Assembly (NCBI RefSeq): GCF_034432235.1
Contig: NZ_DAOUCJ010000035.1
Span: forward strand, 1 to 13,793
Length of the DNA: 13,793 bases
Origin: Thermoflexus sp.
Lineage (GTDB): Bacteria; Chloroflexota; Anaerolineae; Thermoflexales; Thermoflexaceae
Direction of reading: 5' to 3'
Numbering within the stretch: the stretch's first letter is position 1; every line of letters begins with the position of its first letter. The notes under the pieces were generated by a model that saw nothing but the letters and a program-made list of their open reading frames with translations, had not been told where the DNA came from and did not search any database. This document shows positions 1-7,479 of this stretch, in pieces. The position numbers were made by a program, and so were the translations under genes.

Positions 1-2280
1 CAGGGCCGCGGCCGCTATCTGGATGATATCGTCCTGCCCCGCATGGCCTACATGGCCCTGGTACGCAGCCCTTATGCCCATGCCCGTATCCGGTCTATCC
101 GCACCGACGCTGCGAAAGCGATCCCCGGGGTGCTGGCCGTGATCACCGGGGAGGATCTGGAGGAGCTGGGCCTCGCCTGGATGCCCACCCTGGCGGGGGA
201 TAAGCAGATGGTCCTGGCGGTGGGCAAGGTGCTCTTCCAATATCAGGAGGTCGCTGCGGTAGTGGCAGAGTCCCGGGAGGCGGCGGTGGATGGGGCTCAA
301 GCTGTGGAGGTGGATTATGAGCCCCTCCCGGTGGTGGTGGATCCCTTCAAAGCCCTGGAGCCGGACGCGCCAGTCCTGCGGGAGGATCGGGAGAAAAAAA
401 CCAACCATATCTGGCACTGGGAAGTAGGGGATCGCGAGGCTACCGAGGAAGCCCTGCGTCGATCAGAGGTCGTGATCCGCGAGCACATCAAATTCCAGCG
501 GGTGCATCCCGCCCCCCTGGAACCATGCGGATGCATTGCGGACTTCGACCGGGTCACCGGTCGATTGACCCTGTATGTGACCTCCCAGGCTCCCCACGCT
601 TATCGGACGTTGCTGGCCCTGGTGACCAAGTTGCCGGAGCATATGATCCGGGTGATCTCCCCGGACATCGGCGGGGGGTTCGGCAACAAGGTGGCCGTCT
701 ACCCGGGTTATGTGTGCGCCATCGTGGCCTCCATGATGCTGGGGCGCCCGGTGAAGTGGGTGGAGACGCGGACGGAGAACCTGACCTCCACCTCCTTTGC
801 CAGGGATTACCATATGACGGTCGAGCTGGGAGCGACCCGCGAGGGGAAAGTGACCGCCCTGCGCGTGAAAACCCTGGCCGACCATGGCGCCTTCGACGCC
901 TCTGCGAACCCCAGCCGCTTCCCCGCCGGGCTGTTCAGCATCTGCACCGGATCCTATGATTTCCCAGTAGCCTTCGCGGAGGTGGACGCGGTCTACACCA
1001 ATAAGGCTCCTGGTGGGATCTCCTATCGCTGCTCGTTCCGGGTGACCGAGGCCTCCTATCTGATCGAGCGGGCGATGGATATCCTGGCCGATGAGCTGGG
1101 GATGGATCCGGCGGAGTTACGACGGCGGAACTTCATCCCTCCGGATAAGTTCCCCTATCGCTCGGCGCTGGGGTGGACTTATGACAGCGGCAATTACGTG
1201 GCGGCCCTGGATCGCGCGCTGGAGCTGATCGGCTATCAAGAGCTCCGGCGCGAGCAGGAGGAGCGGCGGCGGCGGGGCGAGCTGATGGGCATCGGCGTTT
1301 CCTCTTACACAGAGATTGTCGGGGCGGGGCCGAGCCATACCTTCGACATCGCTGGCCTGAAGATGTTCGATAGCTGCGAGATCCGCGTCCATCCTACGGG
1401 CAAGATCCTGGCCCGCTTCGGCACCCGCCACCAGGGGCAGGGCCACGAGACCACATATGCCCAGATCGTCGCCCATGAGCTCGGTGTCTCTGTGGAGGAC
1501 GTGCTGGTGGAGGAAGGGGACACCGACACCGCCCCCTACGGCCTGGGCACTTATGCCAGCCGCAGCACCCCCACCGCAGGGGCGGCCGCGGCCATGTGCG
1601 CCCGCCGCATCCGTGAGAAAGCCCGCAAGATCGCCGCGCATTTGCTGGAGGCGGCTGAAGACGATGTGGTATGGGAGGAAGGCCGCTTCATGGTCCGCGG
1701 CGTCCCCGGGAAGTTTGTGACCTTCCCCCAGGTGGCCTTCGCTGCCTACACCAATCCACCTCCGGGGATGGAGCCCGGGCTGGAGGCGGTTTATTACTAC
1801 GATCCCCCAAACCTCACGTTCCCCTTCGGCACCTACGTGTGTGTGGTGGACATCGATAAGGGGACCGGACAGGTGAAGGTCCGCCGGTTCGTGGGGGTCG
1901 ACGATTGCGGGACGGTGATCAATCCTATGATCGTGGAGGGGCAGATCCATGGCGGCCTGACCGAGGGCTTCGCGATCGCCTTCATGCAAGAGATCGCCTA
2001 CGACGAAAACGGCAACTGCCTCTCCTCGAACTTCACCGAATATCTGATCCCCACAGCGGTGGAGACGCCGCGCTGGGAGCTGGACCGCACGGTGACGCCG
2101 TCCCCGCACCACCCGCTGGGGGCGAAGGGGGTGGGCGAGTCCGCCAATGTGGGTTCCCCGGCGGCCTTTGTGAACGCCGTGGTGGACGCGCTGTCCCATC
2201 TGGGGGTGCGCCACATCGACATGCCGATCACCCCATGGAAGATCTGGAAGATCCTGCGAGAACATGGGATCACAGAATAG
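1..2280 (+). CDS. coxL: Aerobic CO dehydrogenase, molybdenum large subunit (form I type), 5'-truncated by window edge
   Basis: This is the catalytic Mo-subunit of a xanthine-oxidase-family hydroxylase, expected to oxidise CO with water to CO2 and pass electrons to partner FeS and FAD subunits. The frame is open from base 1 (reading GRGRYLDDIVLPRMAYM), so the ATG at 43 is internal and roughly 20-40 N-terminal residues are missing; 759 codons remain, and CoxL is usually about 800. The motif SYRCSFR at 1021-1041 matches the form I signature AYXCSFR except for the first residue; its Cys is the residue that binds Cu in characterised CoxL. Other motifs are GGGFGNK (after base 670), the cofactor-binding QGQGHET (about 1435-1455), and KGVGES near the C-terminus with the catalytic Glu at 2137-2139. 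Small and medium subunits are not in the window. The downstream XdhC and MocA genes fit cofactor maturation. CO as substrate is inferred from the CSFR motif; an untested related hydroxylase is possible. Confidence 0.9.
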   Translation, partial: QGRGRYLDDIVLPRMAYMALVRSPYAHARIRSIRTDAAKAIPGVLAVITGEDLEELGLAWMPTLAGDKQMVLAVGKVLFQYQEVAAVVAESREAAVDGAQAVEVDYEPLPVVVDPFKALEPDAPVLREDREKKTNHIWHWEVGDREATEEALRRSEVVIREHIKFQRVHPAPLEPCGCIADFDRVTGRLTLYVTSQAPHAYRTLLALVTKLPEHMIRVISPDIGGGFGNKVAVYPGYVCAIVASMMLGRPVKWVETRTENLTSTSFARDYHMTVELGATREGKVTALRVKTLADHGAFDASANPSRFPAGLFSICTGSYDFPVAFAEVDAVYTNKAPGGISYRCSFRVTEASYLIERAMDILADELGMDPAELRRRNFIPPDKFPYRSALGWTYDSGNYVAALDRALELIGYQELRREQEERRRRGELMGIGVSSYTEIVGAGPSHTFDIAGLKMFDSCEIRVHPTGKILARFGTRHQGQGHETTYAQIVAHELGVSVEDVLVEEGDTDTAPYGLGTYASRSTPTAGAAAAMCARRIREKARKIAAHLLEAAEDDVVWEEGRFMVRGVPGKFVTFPQVAFAAYTNPPPGMEPGLEAVYYYDPPNLTFPFGTYVCVVDIDKGTGQVKVRRFVGVDDCGTVINPMIVEGQIHGGLTEGFAIAFMQEIAYDENGNCLSSNFTEYLIPTAVETPRWELDRTVTPSPHHPLGAKGVGESANVGSPAAFVNAVVDALSHLGVRHIDMPITPWKIWKILREHGITE

Positions 2281-2390
2281 GTCGAGAAAGCTCGCTGAGT
2301 TGATGCTCCCTCGGGAGGGCTTCAGGGGCGGGGTGAAACGCCGAAGGTACCTCGCTCAACTCTTTTTCAACGATGGCTCGAAGAGCCGCT

Positions 2391-2419
2391 GGGAGGGGGA
2401 ATAGACAATCCCCCCTCCC
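2391..2419. other. Hairpin-forming inverted repeat between coxL and xdhC
   Basis: GGGAGGGGG at 2391-2399 pairs perfectly with CCCCCTCCC at 2411-2419 across an 11-nt loop. A smaller hairpin, GGCTC-GAA-GAGCC, sits just before it at 2375-2387. Neither is followed by a T-tract on either strand, so a classical intrinsic terminator is not shown. It could be a processing or attenuation structure in the 183-bp gap between coxL and the XdhC gene. Confidence 0.5.
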
Positions 2420-2463
2420 CGATCGGAGCTTAACTGTGTGATTCCTGAGCGTGAGGCTTTATT

Positions 2464-3471
2464 ATGGGCTGGCGTCTGAGTGGCGGAATTCGGCTGGACG
2501 AATTGATCCGGGATCTGGAGGCACGGGGAGAGGCTTTCGTGATCGCCACGGTCGTGCGGCGGCAGCCTCCGGTGTCCGCGCGAGTGGGGGATCGGGCGGT
2601 GATCACGGCTGATGGCCAGATCTATGGATGGGTAGGCGGCGGCTGCGCCCATGATCTGATCCTTCGGGAGGCCCGGGCCGTGCTGGCGAGCCGTCGTCCG
2701 CGCCTCCTCCGTATCACGCCTGAGGCTGTCGGGGAGGGTTTAGAGGAAGAGGCTCGCTCGGTAGCGACAATGGCCTGTCCCAGCCGGGGGGAACTGGAGA
2801 TCTTCCTGGAGCCATGGGTCCGTGAACCGCAGTTGCTGATTTTCGGGGAATCCCCCTTGGCTCGCACGCTGGCGCTGTTCGGCCATGCTCTGGGATATGA
2901 AGTCACGCAGGTGATCCGTGGGGGAGCCTCCCGGGAGGCCCCAGAGGGGATCCGGATCGCCTATCTGGGAGCGATACCGGCTTTCTCTTCCCGGGATGAG
3001 CTCTACGTCGTGGTGGCTTCTATGGGCCATTACGATGAGGAAGCGCTGGCAGCTGCCCTGCGCACCCCCGCTTGCTATATCGGCTTGGTGGCCAGCCGCC
3101 GTCGGGCTCAGGCGGTTCTCGATCTCCTGCGGCAGTCTGGATGGTCCGAAGCGGATTTAGGGCGAATTCGGGCACCTGCGGGCCTGGACCTCGGGGCGGT
3201 GACCCAGGAGGAGATCGCCCTCTCGGTAATGGCGGAAATCATGCAGGAGCGACGGCGGACGATGGCTGAACAGATGGTTTCGTTGGAATCGACCTCTCCG
3301 CAGGCCCGGGATCCGGTCTGCGGGATGGAAGTGGAAGTGGCGACAGCCCGCTATCACGCAGAATGGGAGGGGCAACGGTTCTATTTCTGTTGCGCCCATT
3401 GTCGGCAGGCGTTCCTCACGGATCCTGCCCGCTACACGCCAGCGGTTGCTCAGCCAGAACGGGGGCAGTGA
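2464..3471 (+). CDS. XdhC/CoxI-family molybdenum hydroxylase maturation factor with C-terminal YHS domain
   Basis: XdhC/CoxI/CoxF proteins bind and protect the finished molybdenum cofactor and help sulfurate and insert it into xanthine-oxidase-family enzymes in the cytoplasm. Residues about 8-75 form the XdhC_CoxI domain (ATVVRRQPPVSARVG and the GWVGGGC turn). Residues about 120-265 form the Rossmann-like XdhC_C domain (LLIFGESPLARTLA, then YVVVASMGHYDEEAL, YIGLVASRR and RIRAPAGLDLGA, then EEIALSVMAEIM). Residues about 282-325 are a YHS domain: DPVCGMEV with Cys286, then YFCCAHC with Cys309, Cys310 and Cys313, then a DPARY ending. YHS domains occur in metal-handling proteins, so this tail may bind a metal. 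The start is supported by GTGAGG at 2451-2456, 7 nt before the ATG. The position between coxL and a MocA-type gene supports a CODH maturation role. The metal bound by the tail, if any, cannot be read from sequence. Confidence 0.9.
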   Translation: MGWRLSGGIRLDELIRDLEARGEAFVIATVVRRQPPVSARVGDRAVITADGQIYGWVGGGCAHDLILREARAVLASRRPRLLRITPEAVGEGLEEEARSVATMACPSRGELEIFLEPWVREPQLLIFGESPLARTLALFGHALGYEVTQVIRGGASREAPEGIRIAYLGAIPAFSSRDELYVVVASMGHYDEEALAAALRTPACYIGLVASRRRAQAVLDLLRQSGWSEADLGRIRAPAGLDLGAVTQEEIALSVMAEIMQERRRTMAEQMVSLESTSPQARDPVCGMEVEVATARYHAEWEGQRFYFCCAHCRQAFLTDPARYTPAVAQPERGQ

Positions 3472-3514
3472 GCGGACCGCGGTTGCCCGCCTGCTCCTTC
3501 CAGTTGTCTTCACA

Positions 3515-3520
3515 GAGGGA
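3515..3520 (+). promoter_or_regulatory. Ribosome binding site deciding the MocA-type gene start
   Basis: GAGGGA here lies only 2 nt before the ATG at 3523 but 11 nt before the in-frame ATG at 3532. The second ATG, opening MGDVSGIILAAG, is therefore the more likely start; the longer form would add only MTA. Confidence 0.5.
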
Positions 3521-3531
3521 GCATGACAGCC

Positions 3532-4140
3532 ATGGGCGATGTGAGCGGGATCATCTTGGCGGCAGGTCGCTCCCGCCGGCTCGGTTGGCCGAAGCATTTG
3601 CTTCCTTGGGATGGGCGGACGGTGCTGGAGCATATCGTGGAGAGGATTAGGGGTTTGCCCCTCCGGCAGGTTGTGGTCGTCCTGGGCCCTTCATCAGCCC
3701 CGCTTGCTCCCCGGCTGGAGGCCCTGGGGGCGATCCTGGTGAAGGTGCCAGAGGGGGCGCAGGCCTGCGCGGTCTCGATCCAGACCGGGCTGCAGGCCGC
3801 GCGGGAGGCAGATGCCGTCATGTTCTTTCTGGGGGATCAGCCAACCCTTCCATTGTCAGCCGCACAGGTCATGCTGGATGGATGGCAGAAGCGCGGACGG
3901 CCCCTTCAGGTGATCCGTTATCGCGAGGGGCGGGGGCATCCTGTTCTGGTCGCCCGGGCTCTGTTTGAGGCCCTGGAAGCGCGGATCGGGGAAAAGGTCC
4001 TCTGGGAGCTAATGGCGGAACACCCGGAGTGGGTAGCCGAGGTCCCCCTGGATCTGCCGCTTCCGCGGGACATCGACACGTGGGAGGATTACTGGACGCT
4101 CCGGGCAGAGGCCGGGTTACCCCTCGTAGATGGCGGTTAA
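3532..4140 (+). CDS. mocA: MobA-like nucleotidyltransferase, probable molybdenum cofactor cytidylyltransferase (MocA type)
   Basis: This enzyme probably transfers CMP from CTP to molybdopterin to make the cytosine dinucleotide cofactor (MCD) used by CO dehydrogenases. The 202-residue length is normal for the family. The nucleotide-binding loop is LAAGRSRRLGWPK at residues 9-21, with Lys21. The metal-binding region is FLGDQP with Asp102, and GHP at 135-137 and the terminal DIDTWED at 180-186 are typical of MocA-like proteins. CTP rather than GTP specificity is inferred from the coxL and xdhC neighbours, since MobA enzymes make the guanine form. The gene starts about 60 bp after the XdhC gene and is likely co-transcribed with it. 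Its stop is 38 bp from the stop of the convergent Rieske gene. The start at 3532 is preferred on ribosome-binding-site spacing; 3523 is the alternative. Confidence 0.85.
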   Translation: MGDVSGIILAAGRSRRLGWPKHLLPWDGRTVLEHIVERIRGLPLRQVVVVLGPSSAPLAPRLEALGAILVKVPEGAQACAVSIQTGLQAAREADAVMFFLGDQPTLPLSAAQVMLDGWQKRGRPLQVIRYREGRGHPVLVARALFEALEARIGEKVLWELMAEHPEWVAEVPLDLPLPRDIDTWEDYWTLRAEAGLPLVDGG

Positions 4141-4178
4141 CGGGGTCACGGGCGATCGAGCATGGGCCCCGCTGAGCG

Positions 4179-5948
4179 TTAGCGTTCTCCTTGCTCCATC
4201 CCTGCAAGCTCCTCATACAGACGCTCGCCCCGATGAAGACGCTCGGCAATGCGGTAAGTCTGCTCCTGGGCCCGTCGGGTTGGGACGTGGGCGGCCAGAT
4301 AGCGGGCGGCGGCGATCAGCGCCCAGTCCCCCAGAGGGGTTCCGCGCCAGATCGAGAACTGACGGAAGGCGGCTTCCATCATCTGAATGGTGTGGAAGTT
4401 TCGATCCTCGCGCAGTAACCCATGCCCCAGGGCTGCCAGCAAGCGGCTCGCCTCACCCCCTGCCCGCAGATAACCGGCCACCACGGAGGCGACCTCCTGC
4501 ACCGCGGCCTGCCGGTTAAGGAGCGCCTGGAGCGTTTCCTCCACATGGTCGGGATCTCCCACGGCGGAGCCCTCCTCGGGGAGAGGGGCCGGTGGGATGT
4601 TCAGGAAGCGATCCAGATAGACACTCATCGCCGCGTCGAAAACTCCCCGCAGGAGGGCGCGGGAGGGGAACCGGCGCATCGCCTGATGAACGGCGCTGGC
4701 GAAACTGAAAGTGTGCAGCGCCGTGTCCCAGTCGCTGAACTCGTTGTTCATGGAGAACCGGACAATCCGCAGGGCCGCCGCAGCGGCCACCGTGCCGGCC
4801 ACTTCCTCCCATGGTGCCCCTTCCCGCAGGGCCTCCAGAAGGGCCTCGACGATGTCCACCGGCTGATCCCCCAGCAGCACGGGGATCAGCCTCTCCGGGC
4901 CAGCCCATTTCCCCTTCGAGGCTGGATCCGCTGCCGGGATGGTAGGCAATATCTCAAAGGCCTGCTCCAGGAGAGCTACCAGGTCCACCGGATGACGCCA
5001 GGCCGCGTTCTCCTCCATGCGCTCCCCGCTCACCAGGATCGGGACGAGGCTGGTCAACGTTGGGCCGGCGTGTTGCCAGCCTGCGATCTCCAGCGCTTCG
5101 AATGCCTTGTTCGCAAAATCCAGCGCATGGCCTACCGCTATGTAGCGATGGTCGGTGGCGGCAGCGAAAATCATGCCAGCGATGACGACCGGGGGGAGGC
5201 CCGCCTCGACCGCCGATGCCAGGCAGCGTTCCGCCCCTTCCGCATCTCGCACCTCCACGAATTGCCGAAACCAGCGGTGGAGACGCTCTGGATCTGAGGC
5301 CGGGCCCGGGAGCGAGCGGATCGGGAATCGGGGGGAGGCTCCCTCGCAATCTTCGGCCACCGCGTCCAGGCCATGGTAAAGGGCGCGGGGGCGATCCCGA
5401 GGATCCAGATAGGGGAGCATGTTCATCATCGCCGTCAGGATCGTCAACCCAGGCCCCCAGCCAGCCCGGCGATAATGCACGCCGAACTCCAGCCCGATCC
5501 GGAAGATCTCCACCGGATCTTCCCCCAGGTCCAGGAGGCGCAGGACCGATTTGGCCAGGACCAGGGGTAGATGATGCTTCAGACCGTCCTCCAGACGGGC
5601 TCGAGTCTGGGCGTGCCGATCCTCCCGCGGGTGCAGGTTGACCCACACCTCCTCTCCGCGGATCTCCACCGGGAAGACGATCAGGTCATCCGCCCACAGG
5701 TCGAACGTGCCCCCTGTCTGCAGGTCGAAGCGGGCGTGATGCCAGTGGCAGGTGAGCAGGCCCTCGCGGAGGGTTCCCCGATGGAGGGGAAAGCCCATAT
5801 GCGGGCACCGGTTATCGATCGCGTAGATGCGATCTCCCTCAGCGAACAGGGCGATCGTGTAACGGCCGGCTCGGATCACCATGGTTCCCGCGGCCTGAAC
5901 GTCCGAAACCCGGGCCACCCGGAGCCAGGACCCAGATGCTGGGTTCAT
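4179..5948 (-). CDS. Rieske [2Fe-2S] domain fused to a large uncharacterised His-rich helical domain
   Basis: The protein has 589 residues. Residues 8-106 are a Rieske ferredoxin-type domain: CPH at 48-50, 16 residues, then CHWH at 67-70, giving the CxH...CxxH cluster ligands, followed by FDLQTGG. It has no twin-arginine signal or membrane segment, so it should be cytoplasmic. Residues about 110-589 look mostly helical and match no family I can name with confidence. They carry spaced histidine pairs: H267/H274 in DHRYIAVGH, H412/H421 in LHTFSFASAVH, and H509/H519 in GHGLLREDRNFH. Such pairs could bind a metal centre fed with electrons by the Rieske cluster; that is inference. The start is well supported: ATG at 5948 with GGAGGA at 5954-5959 and a 5-nt spacer. 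It is the last gene of the dehydrogenase run, 101 bp after E2. A Rieske-linked oxygenase or oxidoreductase is plausible but unproven. Confidence 0.85.
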   Translation of the reverse strand: MNPASGSWLRVARVSDVQAAGTMVIRAGRYTIALFAEGDRIYAIDNRCPHMGFPLHRGTLREGLLTCHWHHARFDLQTGGTFDLWADDLIVFPVEIRGEEVWVNLHPREDRHAQTRARLEDGLKHHLPLVLAKSVLRLLDLGEDPVEIFRIGLEFGVHYRRAGWGPGLTILTAMMNMLPYLDPRDRPRALYHGLDAVAEDCEGASPRFPIRSLPGPASDPERLHRWFRQFVEVRDAEGAERCLASAVEAGLPPVVIAGMIFAAATDHRYIAVGHALDFANKAFEALEIAGWQHAGPTLTSLVPILVSGERMEENAAWRHPVDLVALLEQAFEILPTIPAADPASKGKWAGPERLIPVLLGDQPVDIVEALLEALREGAPWEEVAGTVAAAAALRIVRFSMNNEFSDWDTALHTFSFASAVHQAMRRFPSRALLRGVFDAAMSVYLDRFLNIPPAPLPEEGSAVGDPDHVEETLQALLNRQAAVQEVASVVAGYLRAGGEASRLLAALGHGLLREDRNFHTIQMMEAAFRQFSIWRGTPLGDWALIAAARYLAAHVPTRRAQEQTYRIAERLHRGERLYEELAGMEQGER

Positions 5949-6049
5949 CCCTGTCCTCCGGCGTATTGGTATTTATGGCGATCCCACCTCATCTGCAAAG
6001 TGTGGCTACACGCTTTTCGTTTCTGAAGGAACTGCTCCCCTTGAACTCC
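5949..6049 (-). other. Intergenic gap between E2 and Rieske genes, locally AT-rich
   Basis: This 101-bp gap is richer in A and T than its surroundings around 5965-5975 and 6000-6035. On the minus strand it contains a short imperfect hairpin (GTGT-AGCC-ACAC) and a weak TTGCAG/TAAATA pair with 17-bp spacing. It might hold a secondary promoter for the Rieske gene, but both boxes match only 3 of 6 consensus bases. Confidence 0.2.
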
Positions 6050-7432
6050 CTACGTCCAGTTCTCCAGCACCGCTTTTACCTTGCTCATGAAGGCGTCCGC
6101 CTGGGCACCGTCGATGATGCGATGGTCGAAGGTCAGGGTGAGGTAGACCATGGGGCGGATGGCCAGCACATCCCCCTGGGGGGTCTCCAGGACCACCGGG
6201 CGCTTGTGGACCCGGCCGACGCCCATGATGGCGCACTGGGGCTGGTGGATGATGGGCGTGGCGAACAGGCTGCCCGAGACGCCGTGGTTGGTGATGGTGA
6301 AGGTGCCCCCCTGGACGTCATCGGGCTTCAGCTGACGCCGGCGGGCCCGTTCCGCCAGGTCGTTGACCGCCCGGGCCAGCCCAACCAGGCTGTAGGTGTC
6401 CGCGTTCTTGATCACCGGGACAATGAGCCCCTCCTCCCCCAGGGAGACGGCAACCCCGATGTGATAGACCTTGTAAACCCGGATCCCTTCCTCGGTCCAT
6501 GTGCTGTTCAGGATGGGATAGGCCTTGAGGGCGGCCACGGCGGCCATGATGAAATACGGCGTCAGCGTCAGCCGGACGCCTTCCCGCTCGAAAGCCGCCC
6601 GGTTCGCCTCATAATGGGCCATCACCCGGCTCATGTCGACCTCGAAAACGGTAGTCACATGGGGCGAGGTGTGCTTGGAGCGGACCATGTGCTCGGCGAT
6701 GGCCCGACGCATGGAGGTGAGGGGAACCACTTCATAAGGCATGGTCGGGGCCGTGGGCGAGGGCGGCGGAGGGGGTGGAGCCGCCGGCGCAGGGGCCGCG
6801 GCGGGCGCCGGAGCCGCCCGCAGCACTTCCTCCGTGGGCCGGAAGAGCTCCCCGGTCCCCGGTTGCTCCCAGGGCGGCAGCTCCGCCTCCCGGGCCGCTG
6901 CCGGAGCGCCCACCGGCTGGAGCTTCATCCGCTCAATGTACGCCAGCAGATCCTTTTTAGTGACCCGCCCGCCCTCCCCGGTGCCCGGCACCTGGGAGAG
7001 ATCGATGCCGTATTCGGCCGCCATCTTCGCCACCACCGGAGAGATACGCGGGCCGCCCTCCCGACGGGCCGCCGGGGCCGGCTCCGGGGCGGGCGAAGGA
7101 GCGACTGCCGCAGGCACGACGGCCGGGGCCTCCTCCAGCGGCTCGATCTCCCCGCCGTGGCCCACCCGGTAGGGCCGCTCGGGGACCCGCTCCCCCGGCT
7201 GCCCCACCATCGCGATCAAAGTACCCGCCCGCACGGTGACTCCTTCAGGGAAATAGATCTTGAGCAGCACTCCATCGGCCGGCGCCGTCACCTCCGTGGT
7301 GACTTTCTCGGTCTCCACCTCCAGCAGGGGCTCGAACTGACGGACCGGCTCTCCCTCCCGTTTCAGCCAGCGGAGGATCTTCCCCTCCACCACGCTCTCG
7401 CCCAGCTGAGGCATGATCACCTGGGTCGGCAT
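6050..7432 (-). CDS. 2-oxo acid dehydrogenase E2, dihydrolipoyl acyltransferase
   Basis: This is the core of a 2-oxo acid dehydrogenase complex; it accepts the acyl group from E1 on a swinging lipoyl arm and passes it to CoA. The 460 residues hold one lipoyl domain (1-78, lipoyl Lys43 in EVETEKVTTEV), an Ala/Pro linker, the E1/E3-binding domain (about 128-165, RISPVVAKMAAEYGIDL...GRVTKKDLLAYI), a second Ala/Pro-rich linker (about 205-230), and the catalytic domain (about 232-460). The active site is DHRIIDG with His437 and Asp441. The ATG at 7432 has AAGGAG 8 nt upstream; a TTG seven codons earlier (7453) has no such support. It follows E1-beta by 47 bp. Branched-chain substrate (bkdB-like) is inferred from the E1-alpha neighbour; pyruvate cannot be excluded. 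Confidence 0.93.
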   Translation of the reverse strand: MPTQVIMPQLGESVVEGKILRWLKREGEPVRQFEPLLEVETEKVTTEVTAPADGVLLKIYFPEGVTVRAGTLIAMVGQPGERVPERPYRVGHGGEIEPLEEAPAVVPAAVAPSPAPEPAPAARREGGPRISPVVAKMAAEYGIDLSQVPGTGEGGRVTKKDLLAYIERMKLQPVGAPAAAREAELPPWEQPGTGELFRPTEEVLRAAPAPAAAPAPAAPPPPPPSPTAPTMPYEVVPLTSMRRAIAEHMVRSKHTSPHVTTVFEVDMSRVMAHYEANRAAFEREGVRLTLTPYFIMAAVAALKAYPILNSTWTEEGIRVYKVYHIGVAVSLGEEGLIVPVIKNADTYSLVGLARAVNDLAERARRRQLKPDDVQGGTFTITNHGVSGSLFATPIIHQPQCAIMGVGRVHKRPVVLETPQGDVLAIRPMVYLTLTFDHRIIDGAQADAFMSKVKAVLENWT

Positions 7433-7440
7433 CGGCAGGT

Positions 7441-7446
7441 CTCCTT
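7441..7446 (-). promoter_or_regulatory. Ribosome binding site deciding the E2 start
   Basis: On the minus strand this reads AAGGAG, 8 nt before the ATG at 7432. It selects that ATG over the upstream in-frame TTG at 7453, which the site overlaps as coding sequence. Confidence 0.75.
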
Positions 7447-7479
7447 CGCGCAAGGGTGATTTCCGGGGGATGTGGCCTC

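Noticed and set aside
1117..2265. 382-codon minus-strand open frame inside coxL
   Set aside because: It is antisense to conserved CoxL coding sequence, including the catalytic Glu region, and has no motif of its own.
2391..2430. Intrinsic terminator after coxL
   Set aside because: The stem is strong but no T-tract follows on either strand, so it is listed only as a hairpin.
4141..4178. Bidirectional terminator between the convergent MocA and Rieske genes
   Set aside because: The 38-bp gap contains only a short GGGCCC palindrome and no long stem or T-tract.
5936..7459. 507-codon plus-strand open frame antisense to E2
   Set aside because: It is the complement of an E2 gene with all expected motifs; the translated product is low-complexity with no recognisable domain.
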